A stretch of 64,000 bases of DNA from positions 1,718,606 to 1,782,605 of the forward strand of contig CAJNDS010002523.1 of the NCBI GenBank assembly GCA_905221605.1, written 5' to 3'. The position numbers and the translations under genes are program-made. Position 1 is the first letter of the stretch. Every line of letters begins with the position of its first letter. Below, one piece after another: positions 34,309-44,995 of the stretch. This DNA is from Symbiodinium natans (taxonomy: Eukaryota > Sar > Dinophyceae > Suessiales > Symbiodiniaceae). A model generated the notes under the pieces. That model was not told the DNA's origin. It did not search any database and saw only the letters and a list, made by a program, of their open reading frames with translations.

Positions 34309-34797
34309 AATCCCTGTAAAGCCTTCTCTCTGTGTCTCTCTGTGTCTCTGTCTCTCCCTCTTTCTCTCTCACGAGGGACTCAGTCTTGTACCAAGTCTTG
34401 TACCCTACAGGGTTCGCATGACTTAGCCCGAATAAGTCCTTGAAGCAAAGACCCCACGAAGTCAGGAAACTCCCCTACAGGTCTAGGCTTTAGGTGTGTT
34501 TTGGGGGATCCTATACTCAATAAAGCCCGAACCTTAAAGGGCCTTCTCTTGACACCCTCCTTTGCCCCATCGCGGCCCTGTAAATCTACACGCGCACCAC
34601 CGCCCCACGAGACACTCTAAACCCTAAACCCTAAACCCTAAACCCTAAACCTGAAGCCTTTATCCGCAAACGCCCATGCCCTCATCCAACAAGCTACTCC
34701 TGGACTCCTGGGATGGGGATCATAATCGATTCGAAGGACCAGGGTCCAGGGTCTAAGGGTCCAACTTTTTGCTTCAAAATGTATCGAGGCTTCTTTA

Positions 34798-34945
34798 GTA
34801 AACCCTAAACCCTAAACCCTAAACCCTAAACCCTAAACCCTAAACCCTAAACCCTAAACCCTAAACCCTAAACCCTAAACCTAAACCCTAAACCCTGAAC
34901 CCTGAACCCTGAACCCTGAACCCTGAACCCTGAACCCTGAACCCT
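34798..34945 (-). repeat. CCCTAAA array passing into CCCTGAA
   Basis: Two homogenised blocks side by side: first CCCTAAA units, then seven CCCTGAA units, adjoining exon 34949-35068. Confidence 0.95.
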
Positions 34946-34948
34946 AAC

Positions 34949-35068
34949 CCTGCCTCTGCCAGGAGAGCCATTTCGAGCGCGCGGAGCTCTAGACAAAGGG
35001 GGAAGGACAGCTTTGGCTTCGCGGCGTGCGGAGCTCTGCTTGCTTGAGCAGGATCGGCAGCCGGAGGC
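34949..35068 (-). CDS. Candidate exon, unknown protein
   Basis: 39 codons (AAKPKLSFPLCLELRALEMA then LLAEA); acceptor AATTTTAG|G, donor GCAGG|GTTAGGG. Confidence 0.55.
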
Positions 35069-35588
35069 CTAAAATTCCAGTCAGACCCCAAGAGTAACCT
35101 AGGGAAGCGAAAAGGGTGCCCTTTCTGGGTTAGGGGCTTCTAAGGGAACCGAAACCCTGAAGAAAAAGGGGGAGTAAGGGCATATTCTGGGTCCTAGCCT
35201 GAGTAGACCAGTAACCAGATTGTGATAAGGGAGCCAAAAAAAAGGTTTAGAGTTTAGGGTTTAGGGTTTAGGGTTTAGGGTTTAGGGTTTAGGGTTTAGG
35301 GTTTAGGGTTTAGGGTTTAGGGTTTAGGTACCACTGGGCTACCAATTTTTAGACCTTGTGCAGGGGTTTAGGGTTTCGGGTTAGCTGGCGCAGGGTTTGG
35401 ATGGGTGTTGTGCTGCTTGGGGCCGCCTGACGCCCCGGTTTGGGGTTTAGGGTTTTTAGGGTTTTTAGGGTTTAGGGTTTATAGGGTTTAGGGTTTATAG
35501 GGTTTAGGGTTTATAGGGTTTAGGGTTTATAGGGTATAGGGTATAGGGTATAGGGTATAGGGTTTAGGGTTTAGGGGAGCTTTTTGGC

Positions 35589-35644
35589 ATCTCTTGGGCT
35601 AGTCTCCTCTTGCTCGGTGTGGTGGTGCAGGGAACGCTTCATTC
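35589..35644 (-). CDS. Candidate exon, His/Glu-rich segment
   Basis: MKRSLHHHTEQEETSPRD after acceptor GTTTAG|GA. The donor would be GC (GAT|GCCAAA). Repeat orientation is reversed as at 29960-30058. Confidence 0.4.
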
Positions 35645-36378
35645 CTAAACCCTAAACCGCAAAGCCTGGACGCAAAGCCTAAACCCTAAACCCTAAACCC
35701 TAAACCCTCAACCCTAAACCCTAAACCCTAAACCCTAAACCCTAAACCCTGAACCCTAAACCCTAAACCCTAAACCCAAACCCTAAGCTGCTTCAAGGGT
35801 GCGGGGTTGGGGGGTCTAAGGGCTAGGCGGGTTTATACTTAGGCTTCAGCGTGCTGTCAGAAAGGTTGGAGGTTCATGGGCACTTACAACCCCTAACCCC
35901 TAAACCCTAAACCCTAAACCCTACACCCTAAACCCTAAACCGGGCTTCTGGGACTTATGGGGCTGATAAGTACAGCTATACGTGGAAGACCTCCTTCCAT
36001 AGTAAGTCTACTTGTATCCCCTCGAAGACCTCCTAGAATCCCCACAGCCCACCTTGCCAACCCTACTTCTTAATTGCTAAGTCAAAAAGGCTTCCAAGGA
36101 ATTAGGGTTGAAAGTGCCTAAACCCTGAACCCTAAACCCTGAACCCTATAATTACCCTAGAGACCCTCAACCCTAAGCCCATGAACCTCCAAGCAAGGCA
36201 CACCTCAATGCGAGCTGCTCACATGGAAAGGGGCAGCACACGAAGCCCGAAAGCCCCAAGCAACATCTTCACTCCCCAAAACGTTAGGGTTTCGGGTTTA
36301 AGGTTAGGGTTCAGGGTTGAGGGTTTAGGGTGTAGGGCTATGGGTTTAAGGCTAGGGTTTAGGGTTTAGGGTTTCGGG

Positions 36379-36985
36379 TTGGGTTCGGCCGGTCCACACT
36401 AACAGTCACCACCAGCAGACCCACAAATAAAAGCACCCGGTAAATGCCAAAAAATTGACTGAGATTCCTGCTATTCCTGGTGCTATTCCTGGTGCTATTT
36501 CTGGTGCTATTTCTGGTGCATGTGCTATTCCTGGTGCTATTTCTGGTGCTATTTTTTGTGCTATTGTTTGTGCTATTGTTTATGCTGGTGCTATTTCTGG
36601 TGCTGTTGCTGGTGCTATGTGACTAACAATCACCATCAGCAGACCCACAAAAAACAGCACCCGGTAAATGCTAAGCTGATAAAATTGACTGGCGTTCCTG
36701 GTGCTATTTCTGGTGCTTTTGTTTGTGCTATTTCTGGTGCTATATTTTGTGCTATTGTTTGTGCTATTTCTGGTGCTATTTTTTGTGCTGTTGTTTGTGC
36801 TATTTCTGGTGCTATTTCTGGTGCTGTTGCTGGTGCTATGTGACTAACAGTCACCACCAGCAGACCCACAAAAATAAGCACCCGGTAAATGCTAAAATTG
36901 ACTGGGATTCCTGGTGCTATTTTTGGCCTGTGTGTTATAAGGCCACGGCGTTATTTGACTGTTAGTGTGGACCGGCCGAACCCAA
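36379..36985. mobile_element. Non-autonomous DNA transposon with perfect TIRs and 8-base TSD
   Basis: A 607-base element. The 30-base ends 36379-36408 and 36956-36985 are perfect inverted repeats (start TTGGGTTCGGCCGGTCC). GTTTCGGG lies directly outside both ends (36371-36378, 36986-36993), an 8-base target duplication inside a telomere-type repeat tract. The interior has three copies of a block of about 60 bases (around 36405, 36630, 36845; AGCACCCGGTAAATGC) separated by a GTGCTATTTCTG minisatellite. No transposase. The TSD length fits hAT-like superfamilies, but the ends are not a recognised family. Confidence 0.9.
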
Positions 36986-37594
36986 GTTTCGGGTTTAGGA
37001 CCCCAGAAACCTGAAACCCTGAGCCCTGAACACAAAAATCACTGGTCAACCGCAAACCATACAATCAGGAAAGAAGGATTTAGGGAGTAGGGTGTAGGGA
37101 GTAGGGAGTAGGGTTTAGGGTTTAGGGTTTAGGGTTTGGGGATCCAGGGCCGCTCTACCTGTATGCAAACCCGACATGATGTAAACCCCCTAACCCTGAG
37201 CCCTAAGACGTAACATAGGGGCCTTAATAACTAGGGTTTGGGGTTTAGGGTTTAGGGTATAGGGCTTGGGGTTCGGGGTTTAGGGTAGGGTTTTGGGGGT
37301 TTAGGGTTTAGGTTTAGGGGCGTCAGTAACTACCACGGGCTTTGGGGGTTATTATAGTAGATTTACAAAGGGGCCATAAGGGAATACTATTAGCAATTCT
37401 TCCGACCTCTATAGTACCCCTGAAAGAACTCAAGGATCCAGATTATGGAGGAACTCGGTGCTCCGGCCGCAAATTGAAGCGTACCTTCAGCTTGCTTTGG
37501 TCTTCTCAGGTGGTGCATTCCCGTACAGGGTCACCCACGCAACACAGGCCTCCTAAACGGGTGGAGTTTTTTTTTGGGTCTTGTTTTTTTTTTG

Positions 37595-37694
37595 NNNNNN
37601 NNNNNNNNNNNNNNNNNNNNNNNNNNNNNNNNNNNNNNNNNNNNNNNNNNNNNNNNNNNNNNNNNNNNNNNNNNNNNNNNNNNNNNNNNNNNNN
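37595..37694. other. Assembly gap (100 N) within an inverted repeat
   Basis: The flanks are inverted copies of each other (TTTTTTTTTGGGTCTTG on the left, CAAAAAAA-type AAGACCCAAAAAAA on the right), suggesting a hairpin the assembler could not cross. The gap size is probably nominal. Confidence 0.95.
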
Positions 37695-37924
37695 AAAATC
37701 GACCAAAAAAAAAAAAGGCACCAAAAAAAAAAAAAAAGACCCAAAAAAATAGGCCCTCCCTCCTAAACCCTAAACCCTAAACCCTAAACCCTAAACCCTA
37801 AACCCTAAACCCTAAACCCGTCATATCGGGTCGGAAGTCGTCGACGGGGACATGGTAGATGTCCCCGGCTCCAGCTCGAAGGAGCATGTCCCCCAAATGC
37901 CATGTGAGGACTTCCTGCCATTTG

Positions 37925-38070
37925 CTTAGTTGTCCAGAAACCTGGGGGAACTAAAGGTTCACCTTGCGGATTACCCCTAAACCCTAAACCCTAAACCCTA
38001 ACCCTACACCCTAAACCCTAAACCCTGGATTTCCCCAAAAAGGTTAAAGGTTACCTACTCTACTACTAGG
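37925..38070. repeat. MITE family A copy interrupted by a CCCTAAA array
   Basis: The left arm (CCTGGGGGAACTAAAGGTT) and right arm (AAAAAGGTTAAAGGTTACC) match copy 18892-18993, but about 50 bases of CCCTAAA repeats (37974-38024) lie between them. Confidence 0.75.
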
Positions 38071-39041
38071 TTTAGCCTAGTAGGATCTGGGAGAGCGTCT
38101 TGGGTCTGAGGGGTGCGAGGCGTGGGGCTTGCGAATGCTTAGGGCCTATCAGGGGTTTAGGGTTTAGGGTTTAGGGTTTAGGCAGCCTAGGACCAGCTGA
38201 AGCTTGAAAAAGCCACGCTGCGGATCTGTTTTTCTCAGGCGGTCGCGAGCCGCGCAAATTGTTGCAAGGGTGAAACACGCCACACGGATCACTGTGAGGG
38301 ATATTTTCAACACTTACCAAGCTGGTCCGGAAGAGTACTTAAACCCTAGCCCTAAACCCCAAATCCAAAACCCTAGCCCTAAAGTTTGTTGGGGCTCGGG
38401 TTTGGGGGAGATGAAAGGATCTTCAAAAGGACTTAGTGACTGCACTTTCCCGTTTTAGCGGACCTTACGTAGGGGTTTGGGGTTTATAGGGTTAAGGGTT
38501 TAGGGTAGGGGCTTCAATAATTGGAATAGGGTTAGGGCGGTAAAGGGACTATGAGGGAATAGGATTAGGAGGTTGTCCGACCCCTGGAGCCGACGAACAA
38601 CTTGTTTCTAGACCCCAAGTCCTTCTACCCACAACCCTAAACCCTGAACCCTGGCTTAGGGTGTAGGGTTTAGGGCTAGGGTTGAGGATTTAATGTTAGG
38701 GCTTAGGGTTTAAGGTTAGGGTTTTTTTAAACCTAAACACAAACCTTCGGCGGGGGCCTATCGAGAGCATCACTGATTCACTGGCGCCTCGTCCGCCCTT
38801 AGCTGCCGGATCTCTATTTAGGGGGATAGGGTTTGCCTGGGTTTAGGGTTTAGGGCTAGGGTTTAGGGTTCAGGATTTAGGGCTTAGGGTTTAGGTTTAA
38901 GGTTCAGGGTTTTAAACCATTTGTAGGGTCACTGTTTAGAGTGTAGGGGATCCTGGAATACTGTAACCCCAAAGGTCGCCTACCACCAACACATGCCCAA
39001 ACAAGGCTGGGTAGGTCGAGGATCCCTCAACAGAAAATAAC

Positions 39042-39103
39042 CGGCAGCCAGGATGGCCCTTAAAGCCTTCTGAACAATATTCCTAAGTGTGATCCTCCTG
39101 GTC
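39042..39103 (-). CDS. Candidate exon, basic helix
   Basis: TRRITLRNIVQKALRAILAA; acceptor GTTCAG|G, donor GCCG|GTTATT. It would join exon 40091-40159 in phase if that exon used its internal donor GTGGAAGAG. Confidence 0.5.
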
Positions 39104-39214
39104 CTGAACTCAATAAGGGAAAGTATCCCTGAACAGGAGGAAACCAGTAAGAAGGACCCTTGGAAGAAGAACCCCTCCTCCCCAAACCCTGACACTAACC
39201 GCACTAAACCCTAA

Positions 39215-40085
39215 TTAAAGCCCTAAAACCCTGAAACCATGCACCCTAAAACCGTAAAACCGTAAAACCCTAAAACCCGAAAACCCTAAAAACCCTTAAA
39301 CCCTAAAGCCCTAGAACCCTAAAACCCTAAAAACCTAAAACCCCAAAAAACCCAAAAAACCGAAAAACCGAAAACCCTAAAAACCTAAAACCCCTAAAGC
39401 CTAAAACCCCTAAAACACAAAAGCCGAAGAAGCCCAAAAACCCCAAAACCCTAAAACCCTAAAAACCCTAAAACCCCTTGAACTCTAAAACCCCAAAACC
39501 CTAAAAGCCTAAAACCTTAAAACTAAAGCCCTAAAACCCAAAAACCCTAAAACCCTAAAACCCTAAAAACCCTGAAACCTAAAACCCTAAAACCCTAAAA
39601 CCCAAAAACCCTAAAACCTAAAACCCTAAAACCCTAAAACCCAAAAACCCAAAAACCCAAAAACCCAAAAGCCCTACAACCCTAAAACCCTAAAGCATTA
39701 AAGCCCTAAGACCCTAAAGCCCTAAAACACTAAACCCCTAAACCCAAAAACCCAAAAACCCTAAAGCCCTAAAACCCTAAAAACCCTAAAAACCCTAAAC
39801 CCTAAACCCTAAACCCCAAACCCGCCCTAAAACCCTAAAACCCCTAAACCCCTGAACCCGAAAACCCTAAAACCCGAAAACCCTAAAGCCCTGAAACCCT
39901 AAAACCCTAAAACCCCAAACCCTAAACCCTAAACCCTAAACCCGCCCTAAAACCCTAAAACCCCTAAACCCATAAACCCAAAAACACAAAACCCCTAAAA
40001 CCCTAAAACCCTAAAGCCCTAAAGCCCTAAAACCCTAAAACCCTAAAACCCCAAACCCTAAACCCAAAACCCGCCCTAAAACCCT
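39215..40085 (-). repeat. Long degenerate CCCTAAAA tract
   Basis: About 870 bases of octamer-like CCCTAAAA and variants with no island. It lies within the intron inferred between exons 40091-40159 and 39042-39103. Confidence 0.9.
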
Positions 40086-40090
40086 AAAAC

Positions 40091-40159
40091 TCTCTTCCAC
40101 AACTTCCCCATGAGGCGGGGATCCGCAATCTTGAAGCCTGGAAAAACGGTGCTAGCGAC
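40091..40159 (-). CDS. Candidate exon, fifth of an in-phase chain
   Basis: VASTVFPGFKIADPRLMGKL then WKR; acceptor TTTCAG|G, donor AGA|GTTTTAGGG. Phase 0 at both ends. Confidence 0.65.
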
Positions 40160-40519
40160 CTGAAATCCTTGCGGCTGGAGGTCGGAAGGGTTTAGGGTTT
40201 AAGGTTTAGGGTTTAGGGTTTAGGGTTGGGGTTTAGGGCTGTTTTGGATAAACAACTCAGGTTCAGGGATTGGGGTTCCTGAATCCTCTGAAAGGCCTGT
40301 GGAATTGTCAGCTCCAGCAGGTCAACCGCCAAACTCAACACGGGAAAACGGAAAGGGAGTTTGCAAAATTGGGCTAAAGACTTAGGGCTCATGCCCCCCC
40401 CGCCCCCAAGAAACCCCTAAACCCTAAACCCTAAACCCTAACCCTAAACCCTAAACCCTAAACCCTAAACCCTAAACCCTAAACCCTAAACCCTAAACCC
40501 TAAACCCTAAACCCTAAGC

Positions 40520-40609
40520 CGACTTCGGTCCAAGCATCTCTTGCACCATCTGCTTGAGGACCTCCATGTCCACCGGACACAAGTCGTCTGGGCAGGCGGA
40601 AGTCGTCGG
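40520..40609 (-). CDS. Candidate exon, fourth of an in-phase chain, GC donor
   Basis: 30 codons (DDLCPVDMEVLKQMVQEMLG then PKS); acceptor GTTAG|C, donor TCG|GCTTAGGGTTTAGGG. Confidence 0.65.
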
Positions 40610-41345
40610 CTAACGTTTAGGGTTTAGGGTTTAGGGTTTAGGGTTTAGGGTTTAGGGTTTAGGGTTTAGGGTTTAGGGTTTAGGGTTTAGGGTAAGGAAT
40701 TCAGGGTTGGCTCCCTAAGCTTCCCTAAGGTTCCCTATAGGTACCCTACCCCCCATGAATTAAGAACCCCATAACTTCTGTGTTACAAAGAGACATGCCC
40801 GGATGGCCTCTTCTTCTCCCCACCAACAAACCCTGAAACACTTAAGAGGCTCTTCATAAGGCTGACCATGGGGCTTGTAAGGCCTAACGGCCCATCCTAA
40901 ATCATCCTAAACCCTAAACCCTAAACCCTAAACCCTAAACCCGGTCCCGAAGCCCTGGGCATCGCCCCTGTGTTAGAAGCATCTTCGGAAGCTTAGGAAC
41001 ACCCTAACCCCCAAACCCCTCTCAACCCCAAGCTACGGAACCCTACACGTTTCACAGGCCTCTAGCTTCGGACTCGGGCCTCTGAGGCTTCAACTCCTCG
41101 ACACCCTAATCGGGTTTGGGGTTTAGGGTTTAGGGTTAGGGTTTAGGGTTTAGGGTTTAGGGCGCCTGATCAGAAACCCCAAACAACCACGCCAGCCTGC
41201 CCACACCCCCCCCCACCCACCCCCCGCACAGCAAAACATTGAACACTTGTCAAGATTCGGGTCTCTGTTCTGGGGCTGCGTTTATTGGGTACCTCCTTCA
41301 TGGAAAAAATTTGCCCCATGTGCCATGCGCGCACGCGGTAGGTAC

Positions 41346-41403
41346 CCGGCTCACTGGCGTCTCCGAGGTGTTCAGCGCCTTTACAAACTTGATGCCGTAT
41401 CTC
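41346..41403 (-). CDS. Candidate exon, third of an in-phase chain
   Basis: RYGIKFVKALNTSETPVSR; acceptor GCCCAG|G, donor CGG|GTACCT. Its first base completes the codon from exon 42496-42607 and it ends in phase 0 for 40520-40609. Only this frame fits both neighbours. Confidence 0.65.
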
Positions 41404-41867
41404 CTGGGCTCAGGACCTATACGCTAAAAACCTTAGGGTAGTTACATGCTCCCTTAGTATGGGCCAAAAGGGGTCCCGTTACATACCCCTTATATACCCT
41501 GCCTATAAAGCTTTTAACTCAAGGGCGCATACATCAGAACCCTTTAAAGGAGGTAAGGGACCATATCAAGGGCCCATAGAGCTCTCCTTTGGAGACAGGG
41601 AAACGAGGGCTTAGGGCAACTAGGGGCTGAAAGGCCGTTCTTTGACAATCGCGAGCTACATCTGTCACTAAACTCCATCTTCTTGATATTTTTTGGGAGG
41701 GACCCTAAACCCTAAACCCTAAACCCTGAACCCTAAACCCTAAATTAGGGTGCCCTGTTTGTTCCAATTCTATCTTTACATACTGTGGGGCCTCTGTGGA
41801 GCTTCCATCTACGGTCCCCACACTTAACAAGGCCCATGATTTGAAGTAAGTTTTACGGTTTTCGGGT

Positions 41868-42112
41868 GAGGGTTTAGGGTTTAGGGTTTAGGGTTTAGGG
41901 TTTAGGGTTTAGGGTTTAGGGTTTAGGGTTTAGGGTTTAGGGTTTAGGGTTTAGGGTTTAGGGTTTAGGGTTTAGGGTTTAGGGTTTAGGGTTTGGGGTT
42001 TGGGGTTTAGGGTTTAGGGTTTAGGGTTTAAGGTTTAGGCTTTAGGGTTTAGGCTTTAGGGTTTAAGGTTTAAGGTTTAGGGTTTAGGGTTTAGAGTATA
42101 GGGTTTAGGGTT
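41868..42112 (+). repeat. TTTAGGG array, longest in the window
   Basis: About 17 perfect units, then TTTGGGG, TTTAAGG and CTTTAGGG variants. It lies wholly inside the intron between exons 42496-42607 and 41346-41403. Confidence 0.95.
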
Positions 42113-42495
42113 TAGGACGGTTTGAGGGGTTGAAGTTTGTTGCTACTCGTATCCCAAAACTTACAAGTATCGGGGAAGGGGGGGGGGGGGAAACCATGGG
42201 GGTAGCGGGAGGGGGGTAGACGCGGTTACAAGCCTTGGATCATGTAAACGCTCCTCAAGATTCAATCCAAAACCGTACACAAGAATAATTGCTAGGGAGG
42301 CTGAACTTCAAAATGCACTTGTAGTCATTCACCCTAAAACCTAAACCCCAAACCCTGAACGTTTGACTGTCTAGGCCGTCTAGGCAGGTCCGACCAGAGC
42401 CCGCCAATGATCTGAACCTTGTGCTGGCCCCCACACCCAACTAAACCCTAAACCCTAAACCCTAAACCCTAAACCCTAAACCCTAAACCCTAAAC

Positions 42496-42607
42496 CCTAA
42501 TCCCCAAAAAAAGGTCTCGTCATGCCACGGCTCCTGCAGTAAATCCAAGGCCGCGGATGCGACTTGCCTCAGTGACTGTTCGTCGCTTGCGGGAGAAGGA
42601 GGGACCC
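42496..42607 (-). CDS. Candidate exon, second of an in-phase chain
   Basis: 36 codons: VPPSPASDEQSLRQVASAAL then DLLQEPWHDETFFWG. Acceptor GTACAG|G, donor TTAGG|GTTTAGGG (or GGG|GATTAGGG). A clear acidic helical protein segment. Confidence 0.65.
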
Positions 42608-42780
42608 CTGTACAAGCCCTTGGGTGTTAGGCTAAACCCTAAACCCTAAACCCTAAACCCTAAACCCTAAACCCTAAACCCTAAACCCCCCCTAACCCTA
42701 AAGAATCCCGAAGGTCTTCGCCGCTTGCGGTCTTACACGCTATTGGGTTAGAACAGGGTGGGTTTAGGGTTTAGGGTTGT

Positions 42781-42882
42781 GATGTTCACCCTTATACTAA
42801 CAGTCCTCAATAGGGATTATAGTACCTCATTATTATAAGCCCTATTAAGGACTCTTAGCATAAGTATTAGGGGGAACATCCC
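42781..42882. repeat. MITE-like palindrome, family C
   Basis: GATGTTCACCCTTATACTAA at the left and TTAGGGGGAACATC at the right, inverted; lies in an intron. Confidence 0.75.
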
Positions 42883-43192
42883 AAGGTTTAGGGTTTAGGG
42901 CTCATGAACCCGATCAACCCCCCCAAGCGGCCTTCTCAAGGGAGGGCGTAATAGTCCTGATGGGGGTTGTGGGGTTTAAGGCCTAGGTTGAGTTCGGTTG
43001 CAGGTAGTTACCCGGGACTCGTAAACCATTTAACCCTACAACCCCGCAACCCCAGCGGAACCCTAACCTGGGATATTTACCTGCAGTTTAGTAGCATCTA
43101 CTCCTTAAATTAGTAGGTATAACCTATAAGACTCCCTAAACCCTAAACCCTAAACCCTACACCCTAAACCCTAAACCCTAGACCCTAATCCC

Positions 43193-43306
43193 GGTAGCCC
43201 AGCAAGCATATGATACTAAAAGGGCACCCTTTTTGGGACTGGTTCCTTCACAAGGGAACTCAAAACCAACAAAAACAGGGCAAAGGGGTACCATTGGGCT
43301 ACCAAG
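43193..43306. repeat. MITE-like palindrome, family E
   Basis: Arms GGTAGCCCAGCAAGC and CATTGGGCTACC. A second copy lies at 62821-62910 and a split copy around 35215-35350. Confidence 0.65.
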
Positions 43307-43709
43307 CTTTGGAGGATCTTCTACACCCTAAGCCCTAAGCCCTAAGCCCTAAGCCCTAAGCCCTAAGCCCTAAACCCTAAACCCTAAACCCTAAACCCTC
43401 TGAACCCCAAAGCCGAACCCCCTTCAAGAAGGTGCCAAGAAAGGGAACCCGAAGCCCCAAAAATCCCGAAAGCACCCCAAAACCCCTGTAAATCGCATGA
43501 CCCTATGAACACTCTAAACCCTATAAACCCACTAGATCTTGTAAACCCTAAAGCCCTACAGACCCTAAACCCTAACCCCTTTCAACCCTAGACCCTGACC
43601 CCTTAAACCCAAACCCCAAAGAACACCCTGAACCCTAAACCCTAAACCCTAAACCTAAACCCTAAACCCTAAACCCTAAGCCCGAAGCCCTAAGCCCTAA
43701 GCCCTAAAC

Positions 43710-43770
43710 TCATTCTCGACCAGCGGCAGCAGTTCGCCAGCGCCCAAGGCGAGACGTATGCCAGCCTCGG
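43710..43770 (-). CDS. Candidate exon, first of an in-phase chain
   Basis: PRLAYVSPWALANCCRWSRM; acceptor CTCGAG|C, donor ATGA|GTTTAGGG. The leftover base joins the two bases that open exon 42496-42607. The plus strand is open too, so this member rests on the phase match. Confidence 0.5.
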
Positions 43771-43790
43771 CTCGAGTCCCAGACACGAGG

Positions 43791-43932
43791 TTTGGGTTTA
43801 GGGTTTAGGGTTTAGGGTTTAGGGTTTATAGGGTTTAGGGTTTAGGGTTTAGGGTTTAGGGTTTAGGGTTTAGGGTTTAGGGTTTAGGGTTTAGGGTTTA
43901 GGGTTTAGGGTTTAGGGTTTAGGGTTTAGGGG
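43791..43932 (+). repeat. TTTAGGG array
   Basis: About 20 units, one TTTATAGGG variant. Confidence 0.95.
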
Positions 43933-44008
43933 GACTTTGTCATGCTATTGGGGCTTGAGAGTTGGATGGGAAACCGATGGATTGTGACGGCACATGTTTC
44001 AACATCTT

Positions 44009-44123
44009 CCTGGGACTCTGTTTACCTACAGTTTACTAGTAACTACGGTTTAGGGCTTAGGGTTTAAGGTTTAGGTTTTAGGGTTTAGGGTACCCTTTAT
44101 TGGTAGGTAAAGAGAGTCCCAGG
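44009..44123. repeat. MITE family B copy interrupted by TTTAGGG repeats
   Basis: Outer arms CCTGGGACTCTGTTTACC and GGTAAAGAGAGTCCCAGG. The middle (about 44046-44092) is degenerate TTTAGGG instead of the native loop. Confidence 0.75.
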
Positions 44124-44803
44124 TTCAACATCTGTCCATTTTTTCTCGCAGCTGGCCTTGCATCACGAGTCTTGATGCGCATCGTGGCGCGCAACCGCCC
44201 AGCTGCCGAGGTTGCGTGTCTTGTTCTATGTAATTATGCCTGAACTGTCAACCATCCCAAGCATGTATCATCAGGGCACTATGCTTAAGCAAACAGAGTA
44301 TCAAAGACATATCGTATTCCAAACCGGTACTCGGCGTTTATATTCATAGCGCTACACCACACGGGGCATGATTCGCCATGGTCAAAGGTTGCAGGTCAGA
44401 GGTTGTACCCGTGAAAAGTTCCCCTACCTTGACCCCTAAACCCTGATCTACTCCTGAACACGATCCCTATAAATATTCCTTTAGGGGACCTTCGAAGAAC
44501 TTACTGTTGGTTAGCAGGAAAGGAGGGGATAAGGTACCCTCTATAAATCCCTTAAACGGTATATCTTGGGGGAGAAAGGGTACCTCATTCCCGAACCAAC
44601 AGTAAGACAAGGGCTTCCTAACCGAGGGTGCCACCGTAGGGTTTCAAACCCCAAAACCTCAAATCCTAAAAGGTTCCAACACTTGGAAGGGGGGGGGGGG
44701 TGGGGGGGTGGATGGTGGGGGTGGGGGGGTGGGGGGGGTGGGGCGGGTGGGGGGTGGGGGGGGGTTGGGGGGTGGGGATTGCCCTCCATTCGGAACACCA
44801 AGC

Positions 44804-44878
44804 CCTGAGTTCAGGCAGAAAGAAACACTCTTCAGATCTACGAAGCTGGAGCTGCGAAAGCATGTTGTTCCGGTAAGA
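44804..44878 (-). CDS. Candidate exon, basic/aromatic segment
   Basis: SYRNNMLSQLQLRRSEECFF then LPELR; acceptor CCGAGAG|T, donor CAGG|GCTTGG. On the plus strand the same bases have a canonical CCG|GTAAGA, so strand is moderately sure. Confidence 0.4.
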
Positions 44879-44995
44879 CTCTCGGAAGTGTCGGAACTCC
44901 AATTCTGGATCCTGAAAAACAGCTGCCTGCCGAGGTGTCTCGACGTTTACACATGTCTTCTTCCGCTGTTGTTTCTGAAATCTTCTGATCTTTCC

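Noticed and set aside
36520-36965. Cys/Tyr/Trp-rich ORFs inside the 607-base element
   Set aside because: They are translations of the GTGCTATTTCTG minisatellite, open in several frames on both strands.
37342-37780. ORFs running through the N gap
   Set aside because: Their length depends on unknown bases and on homopolymer flanks.
39215-40085. CRISPR-like or satellite array
   Set aside because: Spacing is that of 8-base telomere-derived units with no spacers of uniform length.
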